Source: Spodoptera frugiperda (lineage: Eukaryota > Arthropoda > Insecta > Lepidoptera > Noctuidae). From it: a stretch of 64,000 bases of DNA. The stretch spans positions 7,998,001 through 8,062,000 of the forward strand of contig NC_064218.1 in the NCBI RefSeq assembly GCF_023101765.2. The letters are read 5' to 3'. The translations under genes were made by a program, and so were the position numbers. Shown here piece by piece: positions 14,440 through 55,076 of the stretch (the first letter of the stretch is position 1; every line of letters starts with the position of its first letter). The notes beneath the pieces were generated by a model. That model had not been told where the DNA came from. It made no database searches and saw only the letters and a list, made by a program, of their open reading frames with translations.

Positions 14440-15010
14440 GTCGAGAGATCGTTCGTGATAACGAGTGTCATTAGCGAGGCATGCGAGCGACGATCTTCCG
14501 AGAAGCGGTGCCTTAACAGCGTCACATCCTGCCGCGTAAACGTTGTGTTCCGAGCGGCCGGCGGAGTCAGACCCGCGAGACTCCCGTTACATAACGCACC
14601 TGCATTCCGCGAATACTCGCACTCACCGGACACCGGTACTTACTGCATCGATTATGTCACCTCTCAGCTGACGGTTAAGCACAACGTACGAGAGTATCCG
14701 AGGGTTATCAGTCGCGCGGTGGCTCGCTCCGCGGAGGGCGGCCGTGTGACAGAGCGCGTGGGTTCGAGTCGCGGGGTCGATGTCGGGGAGGAAGGGGCAC
14801 GGAGGCTGCGGACTCACCGTGCGGATGGTTACATAAGTCGGTCGGCGGGAGCGAGGACACGTGCAGCCCCTCCGGGGCTTGTGGCGCGACTGGCGGCGGG
14901 TCGGGCGCCGCCCCGCGCCACCGAGCCACGCGGGGCCGCCGCCGCCTTCCACCCAGACGCGATTAAACAGCCTTCACGTGCGACTCACGCTTTAAAAGCG
15001 CGCCTAATAA
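14440..15010 (-). promoter_or_regulatory. CpG island; likely promoter and first exon of a minus-strand gene
   Basis: The base composition switches abruptly to GC-rich with very many CpG dinucleotides, strongest at about 14700-14950, unlike the AT-rich flanks. On the minus strand three consensus 5' splice sites are present: GTGAGT at 14817-14812, GTAAGT at 14643-14638 and GTGAGT at 14626-14621. No comparably good donors were seen on the plus strand. This fits a 5' untranslated exon, possibly with alternative donors, of a minus-strand gene whose coding exons lie left of the window. Open frames on both strands here are arginine-rich and low in complexity, as expected from GC-rich non-coding DNA. 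The direction of transcription is inference. Confidence 0.5.
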
Positions 15011-16431
15011 ACCTCACCTATACTTGGGTTTAGAGATTATGGAGCTGAGATTTCTTGCAATTATTCATCCTGTGTACACCGGCTTATTAACTCGTGACAA
15101 TTTACATACAAGTGCTTGAAGAACTAGGCATTGTTAGGCGGTCTAGACCAGTCTTTATTGTCGTTGAATATGCAAACGTATCGCTTTATTCGAGCTCGGT
15201 AATCTACACTTTAAGTAGGGTATTATTTACTTCAGCGCGTCTATGTACTGTGCGGGGTAATAGCGTATATAAATAGTTACTATTAATGGAACGTTTAGCT
15301 ATTTGTGTTTATGTTGGACACTACATTTGGATTCGTGATACAGCAATACTACAATATGCTAAACTATTTGGATGTGCTTTTCAAAGAGGATTAATCTTGT
15401 CTTGTTATGGTTGTTATATTTGAATGCAGTTTAAGGCTTTAACAGGGTTGGGCGGAACATGGCGATCCTAATAGCTGGCTACAATGAGCGCTCGTTAAGT
15501 GAATATTGGCTAATTACAGCGCTTGCCAACGGCTCAGTGATCGCAGTACCCCTGTTATAGCGTAATTGTGTGGAAGTAATAGTATTTGCACCATTCTGCT
15601 TAAGAACGTTTTACTTTTTCCACTAGTTGCAAGTTAACTGTTACTAACGTCAAGTTGCTCTAGATTTGGTTGAGTATCTTCTTCTCTTTGAAAGTTTCAA
15701 CTGAAAACTGAAATTATTCAATTACTAAAGTTCTTAATCGCACGTTTTAACAATTTTTTTAACAAAACAAAACGTAGGATAGAAGACAATGAGCTTATAA
15801 CCACACTCTATTTAGCCATGATTGCACGGTAGGCGCAAATTCTGGACGTCCGATTGTCTCGCGGATTCAATATCCGCACAGAAAAATTCTTAGTTTGATC
15901 CACAAATTAGTGTTTTTAGTCTGAATTATGTATGTATATTTTACCTATGTGTAATAGCAGCTATGATAAGGAACAAAACCCTAGGATAGACACGGGATAT
16001 ATGAAACTAAATCCTGAACTAATATCTATTGGACGTTTCAAGAGGAAAATACTGAACAACAAAGACTTCTAAGTATTGCTAAACACAAAGAAATAGAAGC
16101 TAAGATTATTTCCACGAAATATATATATACCTTCCTAATATAACTAATCCTTGCTACGTATATAAACATTTTGGAAGTGAAAAATCCTATTATTTCATCT
16201 GACCTACTGACCCAGTCTAACACCAGAATCTTATACAGACGAATTTGCGGCCATAACATGAAACTAACACTCGCTTGTGGAATATCAAAGATCATGGTTT
16301 ATACGATTACACAAAAACATATCACAACGACTTTTAATTCCCAAAAGAATAGACAACAAAAACATTTAAAAAAGAAATATGACTCCCATATTTTTTCTTC
16401 AGTTGGGTATGCTATGAGTCTCTTTTTTTAA

Positions 16432-16615
16432 CCTTGCTCTACACTAGGATTTTCTCCTGTGTCGTGGGTGCATTTAAAACATACAAGTTGAGAAACACAT
16501 GAGACTCAAGCCCGGAACAACAATGTGAATCACACAAAGAGGTTCTTCGTGCGGGGCTCGAATTATACGTTACACGGCAGCCGGTTGCCCAGCCACCGCA
16601 CCAATCGGGCAGTCA
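16432..16615 (-). mobile_element. tRNA-derived SINE, family C (copy 1)
   Basis: On the minus strand the head reads like a tRNA gene (a GGTGCGGTGGCTGGGCAACC box A region, then a B-box-like sequence). The copy ends CACCCACGACACAGGAGAAA then ATCCTAGTGT. The same order of blocks occurs in opposite orientation at 22372-22545, and the 3' end alone occurs near 51503-51540. Confidence 0.65.
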
Positions 16616-16697
16616 GAATTTACAATAATATTACGCAAATGAACATGAAAATTATCTTATGTGGTGTATTGTTTTTTACTTCATTATTACATAACAA

Positions 16698-16848
16698 CAG
16701 CTGCGGACTGCCTAGCGGGTTACTGGGGCTCCGGCTCGAAAAGCAGGAATACGGGATAGTTTTTAGTCAGTAAAAGTCTGACGCTCCCTCTCGCCTCACC
16801 CAAAGCAGGGAAAATTAAATGGAGGATTATCTTCCCTCAAAAAAAAAA
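16698..16848 (+). mobile_element. SINE, family A (copy 5)
   Basis: It starts AGCTGCGGACTGCCTAGCGG and has the core TTTTTAGTCAGTAAAAGTCT, CTCGCCTCACCCAAAGC and a ten-A tail. It lies just downstream of the family C SINE. Confidence 0.85.
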
Positions 16849-17087
16849 TTACCGTTTATGCGGTAACATGAATATACTACAGGTATTGTATTGTAGTAAT
16901 TTACTTGTAATCGCTTCTGGAAAACCATGTGAACTGAGAACAATGGAAAATACTATTATCTAGAGTTGCATATCAGTAAGTAGGTACTTGTTTTGTAAGA
17001 AAATCGTTGTTAAGATAATATGATTACATACTGAAAGGTTAATTAGAAGTGAACATAATAATCAATGTAACAGATTTCAATGTAGGT

Positions 17088-17180
17088 ATGTTATAATCCC
17101 CATGTAGTAGGAGGTGACCTATTGCCGCACGTGGATCATAATTCCAGACTCCGAGTTGCTACAGGATTTTTTGAGGAATT
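17088..17180 (-). mobile_element. Family B SINE, internal fragment
   Basis: The fragment shares ATAATCCCCATGTAGTAGGA, GGTGACCTATTGCCG and ATTCCAGACTCCG with the longer family B copies. Both ends are missing. Confidence 0.5.
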
Positions 17181-18029
17181 GATATTATTGACCGACATAC
17201 AATACTAATAACTAATAAAATAATTCTCTAAATCACCCGTAACACGAGTTACCTGTGTCAAGCATTTAGCAAAGCTCCCTCTGAAACTCTACCAGTTATT
17301 CAACTCAATTGCATTTGGATTCTGTATATCCACTCTTCCTATAATATGTAGAATAAAAACATATCACACATAATAACGTCATAAATAACTACATAATGAG
17401 AAATAAAGTTAGTATTTATTAAAGACTTCCCACTCTGGACGTCAAGCCCACGCCTGTCAAACTCAGAACAGATACAATCGTCTCCAATTTACGCTTCTTT
17501 TGTCTTCACGGCGAAGAGCTTAACATAAAAACGTGCTTAAAGTGCTTTCTTTCACAATATTTTATTGGAACGTGAATTTTCTGCTTTAACAGGAAGTTGT
17601 ATTTAACGCCATCTATTGTCGAGTAGCGGCGTTATAACTCAGTCGGCCTTCGCCGTGCTCACATTAACTACTTACGAGTTTTTTAAAAAGAGAATAGTAG
17701 TTTAATGTGTAACAACGCCATCTTGTGTATTTATTAGAATACATCATCATAAAAATTTAAATGTACAAAATCTCAATTGAATTGAACTAATAGTTTATGC
17801 TATGTATTAACGGCCGAAATATAAAAAACGATCCCAAACCAAAATCTTTGGATTAATAGATATTTTTGACAATTAATTCATAACCAACTAAAAACGGTCA
17901 TTAATTTCGGTCGAAAGTTGTTTAATAAACGTACTAACATTCAATTACTGCATCTAAGCAGTACAATCGACCAACAAACGCACACTTTATCTCGAGGCGT
18001 AACACTTAGGAGATCGACACCTCACATCT

Positions 18030-18206
18030 TTGTGCATCTTGAGGTGGGGCCTGACAAGACCGCCACAAGTATGGGCTGGGGACGAATTTCGTTTCCCGCA
18101 TCCTCGTACCCACGTGTGAGGTAGGACACCGTGGTGGGTTTAAGTCAGTAAAAGTCTGACACCACCCCATCCTCCTATAAGGATTTCCCACCTTAGTGTC
18201 AAAAAA
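18030..18206 (+). mobile_element. SINE-like element related to family A
   Basis: It ends with GTGGTGGGTTTAAGTCAGTA, AAAGTCTGACACCACCCC and a six-A tail. This matches the family A core, but the 5' half is different (GAGGTGGGGCCTGACAAGAC). It abuts a true family A copy at 18213, so two A-tailed elements stand head to tail. The shared core suggests a composite family with exchanged 5' modules. Confidence 0.6.
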
Positions 18207-18212
18207 CGCCCC

Positions 18213-18365
18213 GAGCTGCGGACTACCTAGCGGGTTTACCGGGGCTCCGGTTAGAAAAGCAGAAGTAGGAACAGGGTGTTTTTTAGTCAGTAAGAGTTTG
18301 AAAATCCCTCTCCCCTCGCCCAAGACGGGATAAGTCATTGGACGACTTTCCACCCTTTAAAAAAT
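18213..18365 (+). mobile_element. SINE, family A (copy 6)
   Basis: A full copy from CGAGCTGCGGACTACCTAGC through TTTTTTAGTCAGTAAGAGTT to an A-rich end. An open minus-strand frame of 115 codons spans this copy and the preceding one and is an artefact of the repeats. Confidence 0.85.
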
Positions 18366-19396
18366 ATATCAAAAATGTTATATCTAGCACAAGAAATATT
18401 TAAAAAAGAGAGAAATGAAAACAACACAATCACAATTTAAACGTGGTTTATTAGAGATAAAATTTAAGGATAGTTCCACTATCCACAACTCACAATCCAC
18501 ATCAATACTTAGACCGTTATTGCAATCAAATTATTCAATTATAATTGTAATTATAATTTAGACTTAGACCATACTGCTTCGTCACTTAGGTACTTATAAT
18601 AAAATATTGTAATAAAAAAACTATGACCCACTTTATGTAGGCCGATTATTCATGGCACAATATTCAAATTGTAACAATAGAATTGTATTAAAAAAATATA
18701 CAATCATAGGGATATTATAGTGCGATATTCCGTTATTTTTTGCCAAAAGGTTGGCAAAATTGTTCGCCATTCATTATAATTCACTTATAATGTAGGCAAG
18801 TTCATTACGATTTATTGCATTATAGTATTTAAAGTAAAATAAGACAAAATCACTAAAAACTTAGCGTGACCCGAAAATCGAGTCAAATTAATGTCAATAA
18901 ATAAGTTCATCTAACAAATTCAAGTTCTCAATGGAGGTGTTAATGTGATGTAAAGTCTTAAATCTAACCATTACTCAATCAGCTTTTACCAACGACATTT
19001 ATTTCAATGATCTCACAAGACTTTAGACCTCACTAACGCCACCTAGGGAACGCAAAAATGATAGAGAGATTACAGAAATTTCGTAATCAAAACATTTTCG
19101 TATTAGAAAAATGCATTATACTTTAAACTCTAAATTATTATAATATTGTGTATTTCTTAAACAAATAAAAACTAATGAATTAAAGCTAAAATCCGTTTGC
19201 GAAAAGTTTCATCGTAAAATGTTTTTTAATGTTTGTGCTAATTCATATTGGCAACGCATTTTTCAGTCTTCATTAACATTAATTGAATTAATTTTTGTTA
19301 GATAACCAAACATATCATTACCGTTAAACGTTAAACGTTAAACAACATTATTTTATATTCAATTTATGTCTCACGCTTTTGAAAAGGATTGGCCAC

Positions 19397-19430
19397 AGAA
19401 AGCTCTACAAATCTCTTTGTAGAGCTTTCT
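19397..19430. repeat. Perfect 15-bp hairpin
   Basis: AGAAAGCTCTACAAA is followed by a four-base loop TCTC and the exact reverse complement TTTGTAGAGCTTTCT. The hairpin sits just upstream of a retroelement-like 3' end (AGGCCTTTGCCCTGCAGTG), so it may be part of that element. Confidence 0.6.
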
Positions 19431-19618
19431 GAGCTTTCGAGTGGATGGAGGGTAGGGAGGCCTTTGCCCTGCAGTGAGAGGACCATTACTTGTATCAATC
19501 ACTGATGTATTATTGCTTCTCCTGATCAAACTTCATATTCCTTTAGTTAGTAAATTCCTCTTTGTTGCAATATCTACTACCGTACAATAAAAGAGAAAAT
19601 ATATTTAATACAAATGAT

Positions 19619-19757
19619 CTGTACCCTTAGTACGAGTTTGCTTCACGTTTAACGCGCTCTGATTGGTTGGTTTATTCAAGCCGGTCAATTAGAGCGCCGG
19701 AGGCGCTCTGGTTTCGATTACAATAAACGTAAAGCAAACTCATACTAAGAGTACTGT
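19619..19757. mobile_element. MITE, family M1 (copy 1)
   Basis: The left end, CTGTACCCTTAGTACGAGTT then TGCTTCACGTTTAA, is mirrored at the right end (AACGTAAAGCAAACTCATAC then TAAGAGTACTGT). The inside also pairs (GCGCTCTGATTGG against its near complement). A second copy with the same ends lies at 49555-49713, so this is a family rather than a chance palindrome. There is no coding capacity. Confidence 0.75.
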
Positions 19758-20383
19758 GAACATAATTATAATTAGGATTGCTTTGAGTCCAATTACCTCA
19801 AAGTATCTTTGCAAAAACTGTTCGTTTTAAAATTTACTTTGAATTCTTAACAATATGTTTTTCGTTTCATTATGTAACCAATTTTGTTTATAATCAGGTC
19901 ATTACATCATATTTTTGTTAAAAACTTAGATTTACTACTAGAAAATATTCCTTATTTTAAAAATACTTAAATAAAGGAACTTAATGTAAATATTACAATA
20001 TTGCGTATGAATTTAAAAGTAAAATACAAAGCGAGTTTTGTCACACAAATGTATACAACATCAATATCTTAATTGACCAACAAATTCTCACTCAACAATG
20101 TGCTTGTACAAACGATAATTACTTATTTAAATTGACGAATTTACATCACACATCAACAGTAGAAAAAATATCTTTTATAATTCGTTAAATGAACTTTTCT
20201 CTCAAATTAAAAACATATAACTATTTAGATCTCCTTTTCCAGATCGTATTTTAGCTTAAAGTAAATGTAGGATACATAAATTCAATTAAACGCGGTATTA
20301 TAACTTACAAACCAACGAGGAGTGTTCCATATTGCATAGCAAATGGAATTTCCATTTGCCATTTATCTTCCAATCGTAAGGGC

Positions 20384-20389
20384 TTTATT
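20384..20389 (-). terminator. Candidate poly(A) signal of the minus-strand gene
   Basis: AATAAA on the minus strand lies about 430 bases after the stop codon at 20818. The interval between them has no other coding sign and would be the 3' untranslated region. Confidence 0.4.
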
Positions 20390-20817
20390 TCACCGAGACA
20401 CCACGGTGGCGCGACTGGTCACCGATACCAACAAAATATATACAGTTCTATATAGAGTTACTCTCCTGTGTCCGCTTGGTTGAGCAACCAATCTGGCGGC
20501 GCGACCAGCTCGGACGCCAGTACTTAGAGGTCCATCTTGATATTGTCGCAGTGTGGTCTGTACGGTGTCTAGTTTGGTAGCTTACGGATACTACAGTGGC
20601 ACGGCTGGTTGCGTCGCCATGGCGTCCCGGTGAAATATAGGCCTAACGGATTCTCAATGACAACGAAATTAATTGCATCTGAAGTTTTTATGAGCTCATT
20701 AATCAAAAACTAACACTCCTCGAACATCACAAACAACATCATCAAACCGATTCACAAAATAGAATTACCTTAAACTTCAATCTTAACAATTTTAAAACAT
20801 CAAGATCAAAAACTAAC
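20390..20817 (-). other. Probable 3' untranslated region of the unidentified minus-strand gene
   Basis: The stretch follows the stop codon and has locally higher GC than its flanks. On the plus strand a short motif recurs at three places: GTGGCGCGACTGGT near 20406, GGCGGCGCGACCAGCT near 20497 and GTGGCACGGCTGGTTG near 20597. The boundaries are inferred from the stop and the AATAAA only. Confidence 0.4.
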
Positions 20818-22730
20818 CTATTTTCGTCCACAGCAGATCATGCTGCAAAAATACCTTTTCACTACCTTTGGCTTGGATTTCTTTGGAGAAGACGTCGGTA
20901 CCCTCTGGTACCTTGAGGAGTGCATGGGGATGACCAGCTCCAAGACCGATGCATCATCGTCTTCGTCCGAAGCAGTTAATTCCACTTCGTATAGAGGTGG
21001 AGAAGACCGGTCTGGTGTGGTCTCTCCTGCCGCATTCTGGTCTTTCGTATACTGTTCCTGAGGCCACTGCATTATGACTAGGTCGTGGTCTTCTTCAGGG
21101 TTTTTCTGTAAAAATAATAAATTGGCTTTATTACCTTAAACCTTATCTTATCCCTCAAGGGGTAGGCACATTACGTTACGTAATGCCGCTATACTAGTCC
21201 CATGTAATAGCGGGTGAATCTATTGCCATATACTGGGCACAATTCCAGGCTCCGTGCTACTACTGAGAAATTTTCGAAAAACCGAAAATAGCTCAGCAAT
21301 ACTTTGCCCGACCCGGGAATCGAACCCGAGACCCATTGTCCGGCAATAGCACTTGCTACCACTCGACAAACGAGGCAGTATATAATAAAAACTTGAGGAA
21401 ATATCTAGGCTTTTTTTCAATCAACAATAGACGCATGTATATGAAAATTAGTGATAACTTTTAATTATTAATTATTTACTCGATGAGTAAAATGAAAGAA
21501 AGTTACTTTGATACTTTAGGTAATTCTAGCGACTCCAGCGACGGTTTCACCCTGTCTGCTAGCCTCCTATTAGATCATAGCGTGACGATCTATAAACTAT
21601 AGACGGCCTTTGACTTTAGCACTAGTCGCACTGAATTGCTAGCATTACCTAAGTAAGCTCGTTTCGATCTGCCGATTGTATTCACTGTGGAGACATAATA
21701 TTCTGCAGCTTTAAATCAGTTCATCTGTCTTTAACTCTCGTCACCTGAACCTGAACTTTCAATAATATTATTACATGTAATTTTCAATTTCTACACCGTG
21801 AACAGGGTTATGTACTAGTCGTATAATTTATGTATATTTTTCAATATAAGAATAACCTCGATGAATAAAATGAAACTTAAATGTTGATAAAGCGAAAGAA
21901 GTGTCTAAGAACCGTGGCAATTGGCATTCCCTTGTCTACTCGGCTACCCCAATGGGAGACCATAGCGTGACGTTTTATAAACTATAGGCGGCCTTTGACA
22001 CTACCACCAGTCACACTGAATTGAAAGGATAAACTAAGTAGGCTATTTCGGATCTGTCCAATTTTATCCACTGTTGGACATAATATTATGATCTTTAAAT
22101 AGTTAATCTGTCTTTAACTCTTCTGAAATGATGAAATGATATTTATTTCTGTAAGTAGGTTATAAAATAACACTTTTACACGTCAATATTTCAAATAGCT
22201 AGATGAGGCCGGCATTTCCTATCGGACTACTCTGAGAAGAAATGCCGAAACAAACTCAGAGGTCATAGTCTCTTTTAAAGTCCAGACAATGAAATAGAGG
22301 ATAACCTGACCTAACCTAACTGGACGGCGTCCTACACTACGTTAGCAAGTCTATTACTTGATCAAGTCAAATTCTGACTGCACGGTTGGTGCGGTGGCTG
22401 GGCAACTGCACGGAGCAACTCAGTAGTGTGATCAACAAATTGTTGATTCGGGTCTAGGTGATGGGCACAGGTGTATGTGAACTTATATGTTTGTAAACGC
22501 ACCCACGACACAGGAGAAATCCTAGTGTGGAGCAACGTTTTTAAAAAAAATTTTACTCTATCAAGTAAAATTACCGGTAGCCTCTGGTGAGCCAGTATCA
22601 GCCTCCGCACGGCGTCGTCACTGTCGATCCCGCTGTCATCAGGCTCTCGGGCAGGGATCAGCAACCCGCCGCCCCGGTCACCTTCAGCCGCCAGCTTGCT
22701 TGTTGACACCGGCTGATTACTTGAACCTCC
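20818..22730 (-). CDS. Unidentified protein, last two coding exons (5' part not found)
   Basis: Two minus-strand exons join in phase 0: 22730-22575 (52 codons) and 21105-20818 (95 codons plus TAG). Each has good signals: an acceptor TTTCCAG with a strong pyrimidine tract before 22730, a donor GTAATT after 22575 and an acceptor TTTTTACAG before 21105. The 147 visible residues are hydrophilic and probably disordered, with acidic-serine stretches ([30 protein letters not shown]). They end in a basic segment ([10 protein letters not shown]) and the cysteine-rich tail [11 protein letters not shown], which looks like a lipid-modified membrane-association tail. I do not recognise the family. The upstream exon or exons could not be located, so the start and total length are unknown. 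Intron 21106-22574 holds a SINE and a large direct repeat. Confidence 0.65.
21141..21378 (-). mobile_element. tRNA-derived SINE, family B (full length)
   Basis: On the minus strand the head is clearly tRNA-like: CTGCCTCGTTTGTCGAGTGG at the 5' end and an intact B box in GGGTTCGATTCCCGGGTCGG. The body contains GGCAATAGATTCACCCGC and the tail CCCCTTGAGGGATAAGATAA. It lies in the intron of the unidentified minus-strand gene, in the same orientation. Confidence 0.85.
21478..22121. repeat. Diverged direct repeat, two units of about 260 bp
   Basis: Unit 1 (about 21478-21738) and unit 2 (about 21857-22121) share ordered blocks: CTCGATGA(G/A)TAAAATGAAA, ATAGCGTGACG, TATAAACTATAG(A/G)CGGCC, CACTGAATTG, CATAATATT, and AATCTGTCTTTAACTC. 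The offset is about 380 bp. Both lie within one intron of the unidentified minus-strand gene. They may be two copies of one dispersed element or a local duplication. Confidence 0.65.
22372..22545 (+). mobile_element. tRNA-derived SINE, family C (copy 2)
   Basis: The tRNA-like head CTGCACGGTTGGTGCGGTGG then CTGGGCAACTGC is followed by a B-box-like TTGATTCGGGTC and the tail CACCCACGACACAGGAGAAA. It is the opposite orientation of the copy at 16432-16615. It lies immediately downstream of the 22575 splice donor. Confidence 0.7.
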
Positions 22731-24477
22731 CTGGAAATGAGAACAAAAAAATGTTTTAAAGGTTGTTTTGTACTCTACAAACATCATCTCACAACTTTAT
22801 TTCCTATATTCTCTGTAAGAGACCATTACAGAGCAGTTTTGCAGCAATGGGTTTTTACTTCAGTATCTTTGGTTGTCGATCTCTGATTCTAACGAAACAT
22901 AACTTAAACTAAAACTACTAAACAAGGACTGTAATTAATTCATCATCATCGTCAGCCCGTTTCCGTCCACTGTAATGAATTATCGTCATTTAATCAAATC
23001 GTGTTTCAAACTCTTGTCTACTTGATTAATTCGAGTTTAAGTAAACTGGAATGCGACTAACATCTACCCTACACATGCCGCCAAAACTAACTACCAATAA
23101 CCTCAAAAAAGGTTTCGAGCGAGACCAAAACATTTGTAAACGTTAGGAAATATCTCCCAACGCAAAATCCTTGGCACGCTGAATCAATAACATTCCGAAA
23201 CGCAATCAATCTCAACTGCTGTAAACAAGACCGTAAACTGGAATCCTCATATAAAATATATTATATATCATATAATATATGTATATAAGTAGCATTAGAG
23301 TGCACAATATAAATAGCAACACTCTATCCAGGGCTTAGACCGGTGATGCATTATGCAGAACTATAAATGTATTTAAATAAGATTTATTGAAGCTTTAAAC
23401 TGAATGCCATGATGCTTACAAACGGATTTGTAAATGTCAGGATATGAAAATAACTAGGAATTGCGACATTTAACTTGGTATTTAGTAAAATTGAGATGGT
23501 TTTTGTATATTAAGTATCGAATCGAGAATAAATTTGCGACTTGTACCTTATTGTGGTGTTTTTATTTTATAAAATGTACGGATCACCTGATGGTAAGCAA
23601 TCGCCGCCGTCCATCGTAACCCAAAGCACCAGAGGCGATACAAGGCTCTCCCACACTTAATATTAAGTATTATACTTAAAACAAAAACACAACAAGCCGA
23701 GGTTTTTTAAGGCACAACAAATCTCGCTACGAGTATAAGTGTTTTGTGGAACAAGTTCAGGTAGCTAACCAAAATATTTCGAAAACGAAGATAGTAATTT
23801 CCTAGTCCTTAATAGGTATCAACTTCCTAACAAACATCGTGTCTATATATTAATAACACTTCCTCCTTTTGTTAAAGATAACACGACTGTTTACTTTTAA
23901 TTGGATCCAAAGCAAAGTAATCTTTCAAAGTTGAGACGAAAATAGACCGAGCAAATTATATTTAGAAGGGGACTATTTCTAGATGTCGCCCGTGTGCCTA
24001 AAATATCAACAATTTTAGTATCTGAATGAATACTTTTACAATGAAAGAAACACTTAATTATGTAGGAAAGCGTATTTGCTTTATTTATTTTCTCTATGAT
24101 CCGATGAGTTATTTGTTTCATCGTAGTTATAATAATCCTTTGTATTCCAAACACATTGTTTGCAATAATTACCTCAATGAGTTCTACCAACAATAAGGCG
24201 TGCACATTGAATTAGCTTGTAGCTGTAGTAATCACACTAATGTGTCCATAATCCGTCTCTACGACATTAACACTAGGCACAATGGACTAATTGGACACCT
24301 ACGCACTACATAAAGGATACAACGAGCACCTATTACCCACACTATCAATCAACATCGCGTGACCAATCTAAATATAACCTCGTCACACTACAATGAACAC
24401 TATTGCCGTTCCAACAAGGATAATATTAGATTTGATGATTATCTACCTTTTGGGATAGACCAGATGAGACCGGTCTA
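22731..24477. other. Upstream of the 22730 exon; no further exon found
   Basis: The missing 5' exon or exons of the minus-strand gene should lie here or further right. I see no convincing one. The stretch contains a LINE-like motif near 22940, an AT-only palindromic run at 23250-23290 and a family D repeat at 23576-23658. The rest is unique AT-rich DNA. Confidence 0.4.
23576..23658 (-). repeat. Dispersed repeat, family D (copy 2, fragment)
   Basis: The plus strand reads GATCACCTGATGGTAAGCAA then TCGCCGCCGTCCATCG, the reverse of the family core at 10167. It ends in CTCTCCCACACTT, as in 36651-36900. Confidence 0.7.
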
Positions 24478-24542
24478 TTGTCACACGTCACAACTCTGCA
24501 CGGTACTGCAGCCCAACTAGAGTTTGAGGGGCGCTCCGCCCC

Positions 24543-24556
24543 GTTTCCATGGCAAC
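24543..24556. promoter_or_regulatory. X-box (RFX binding site) of the dynein gene
   Basis: GTTTCCATGGCAAC differs at one base from the perfect palindromic X-box GTTGCCATGGCAAC, the binding site of RFX factors that switch on ciliary genes. It lies 156 bases before the DNAI1 start codon, a typical distance. The surrounding 24500-24580 is locally GC-rich. The site is an exact reading of the sequence. Its function is inferred from the gene it precedes. Confidence 0.75.
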
Positions 24557-24604
24557 GCAGCCCTGCGCGCGCATCCCCACAACTAACAACTCCATGTCAA
24601 ATTT

Positions 24605-24611
24605 TATTTAC
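24605..24611 (-). promoter_or_regulatory. Candidate forkhead site (Fd3F/FOXJ1 type)
   Basis: The minus strand reads GTAAATA, which fits the forkhead core RYMAAYA, 49 bases from the X-box. In Drosophila, axonemal dynein genes are driven jointly by Rfx and the forkhead factor Fd3F. A 7-base motif is weak evidence alone. The pairing with the X-box is what makes it notable. Confidence 0.45.
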
Positions 24612-24711
24612 GTATTTGTCAAACTTTTTCTCCGCGTCCAGGATTTTTGAAAGATACGTTATTTTATTGGAATTTTAATTTGTTTAGTTTTATTTATATG
24701 AGCACCTCGCT

Positions 24712-54982
<30,271 letters not shown>

Positions 54983-55026
54983 AACCGCAAATGCCCACAA
55001 AATGTACCCTTAGACATAATTACTAA

Positions 55027-55076
55027 AATAAATAAAACACATATTTACTTGTATTTGTATTAATTATTCTAATAAA
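55027..55076 (+). terminator. Poly(A) signals of DNAI1
   Basis: Overlapping AATAAA hexamers at 55027-55036 and another at 55071-55076 lie 45-90 bases after the TGA at 54980-54982, implying a very short 3' untranslated region. Confidence 0.6.

Larger units (their letters stand above)
15011..18029. other. Intergenic DNA, no gene seen
   Basis: AT-rich sequence without recognisable exons. It contains the tRNA-derived SINE at 16432-16615, a family A SINE at 16698-16848 and a family B fragment at 17088-17180. The rest shows nothing assignable. Confidence 0.5.
18366..20369. other. Intergenic DNA with an inverted-repeat element and a hairpin
   Basis: AT-rich sequence with no exon seen. It contains a perfect hairpin at 19397-19430 and a MITE at 19619-19757. 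AGGCCTTTGCCCTGCAGTGA near 19458 resembles the 3' end of a common moth retroelement. Confidence 0.5.

Noticed and set aside
14352..15033. Several long open frames on both strands, up to 192 codons
   Set aside because: They overlap each other in a CpG-rich patch where stop codons are rare. The products are arginine/alanine-rich without domains, and some begin at GTG. Better explained as a 5' untranslated exon and promoter.
18006..18353. 115-codon minus-strand frame
   Set aside because: It spans two SINE copies and has no independent coding sign.
24173..24205. Possible upstream exon of the unidentified minus-strand gene
   Set aside because: A GAG|GTAATT donor is in the right phase, but the frame starts at GTG, has a stop just upstream and no acceptor between.
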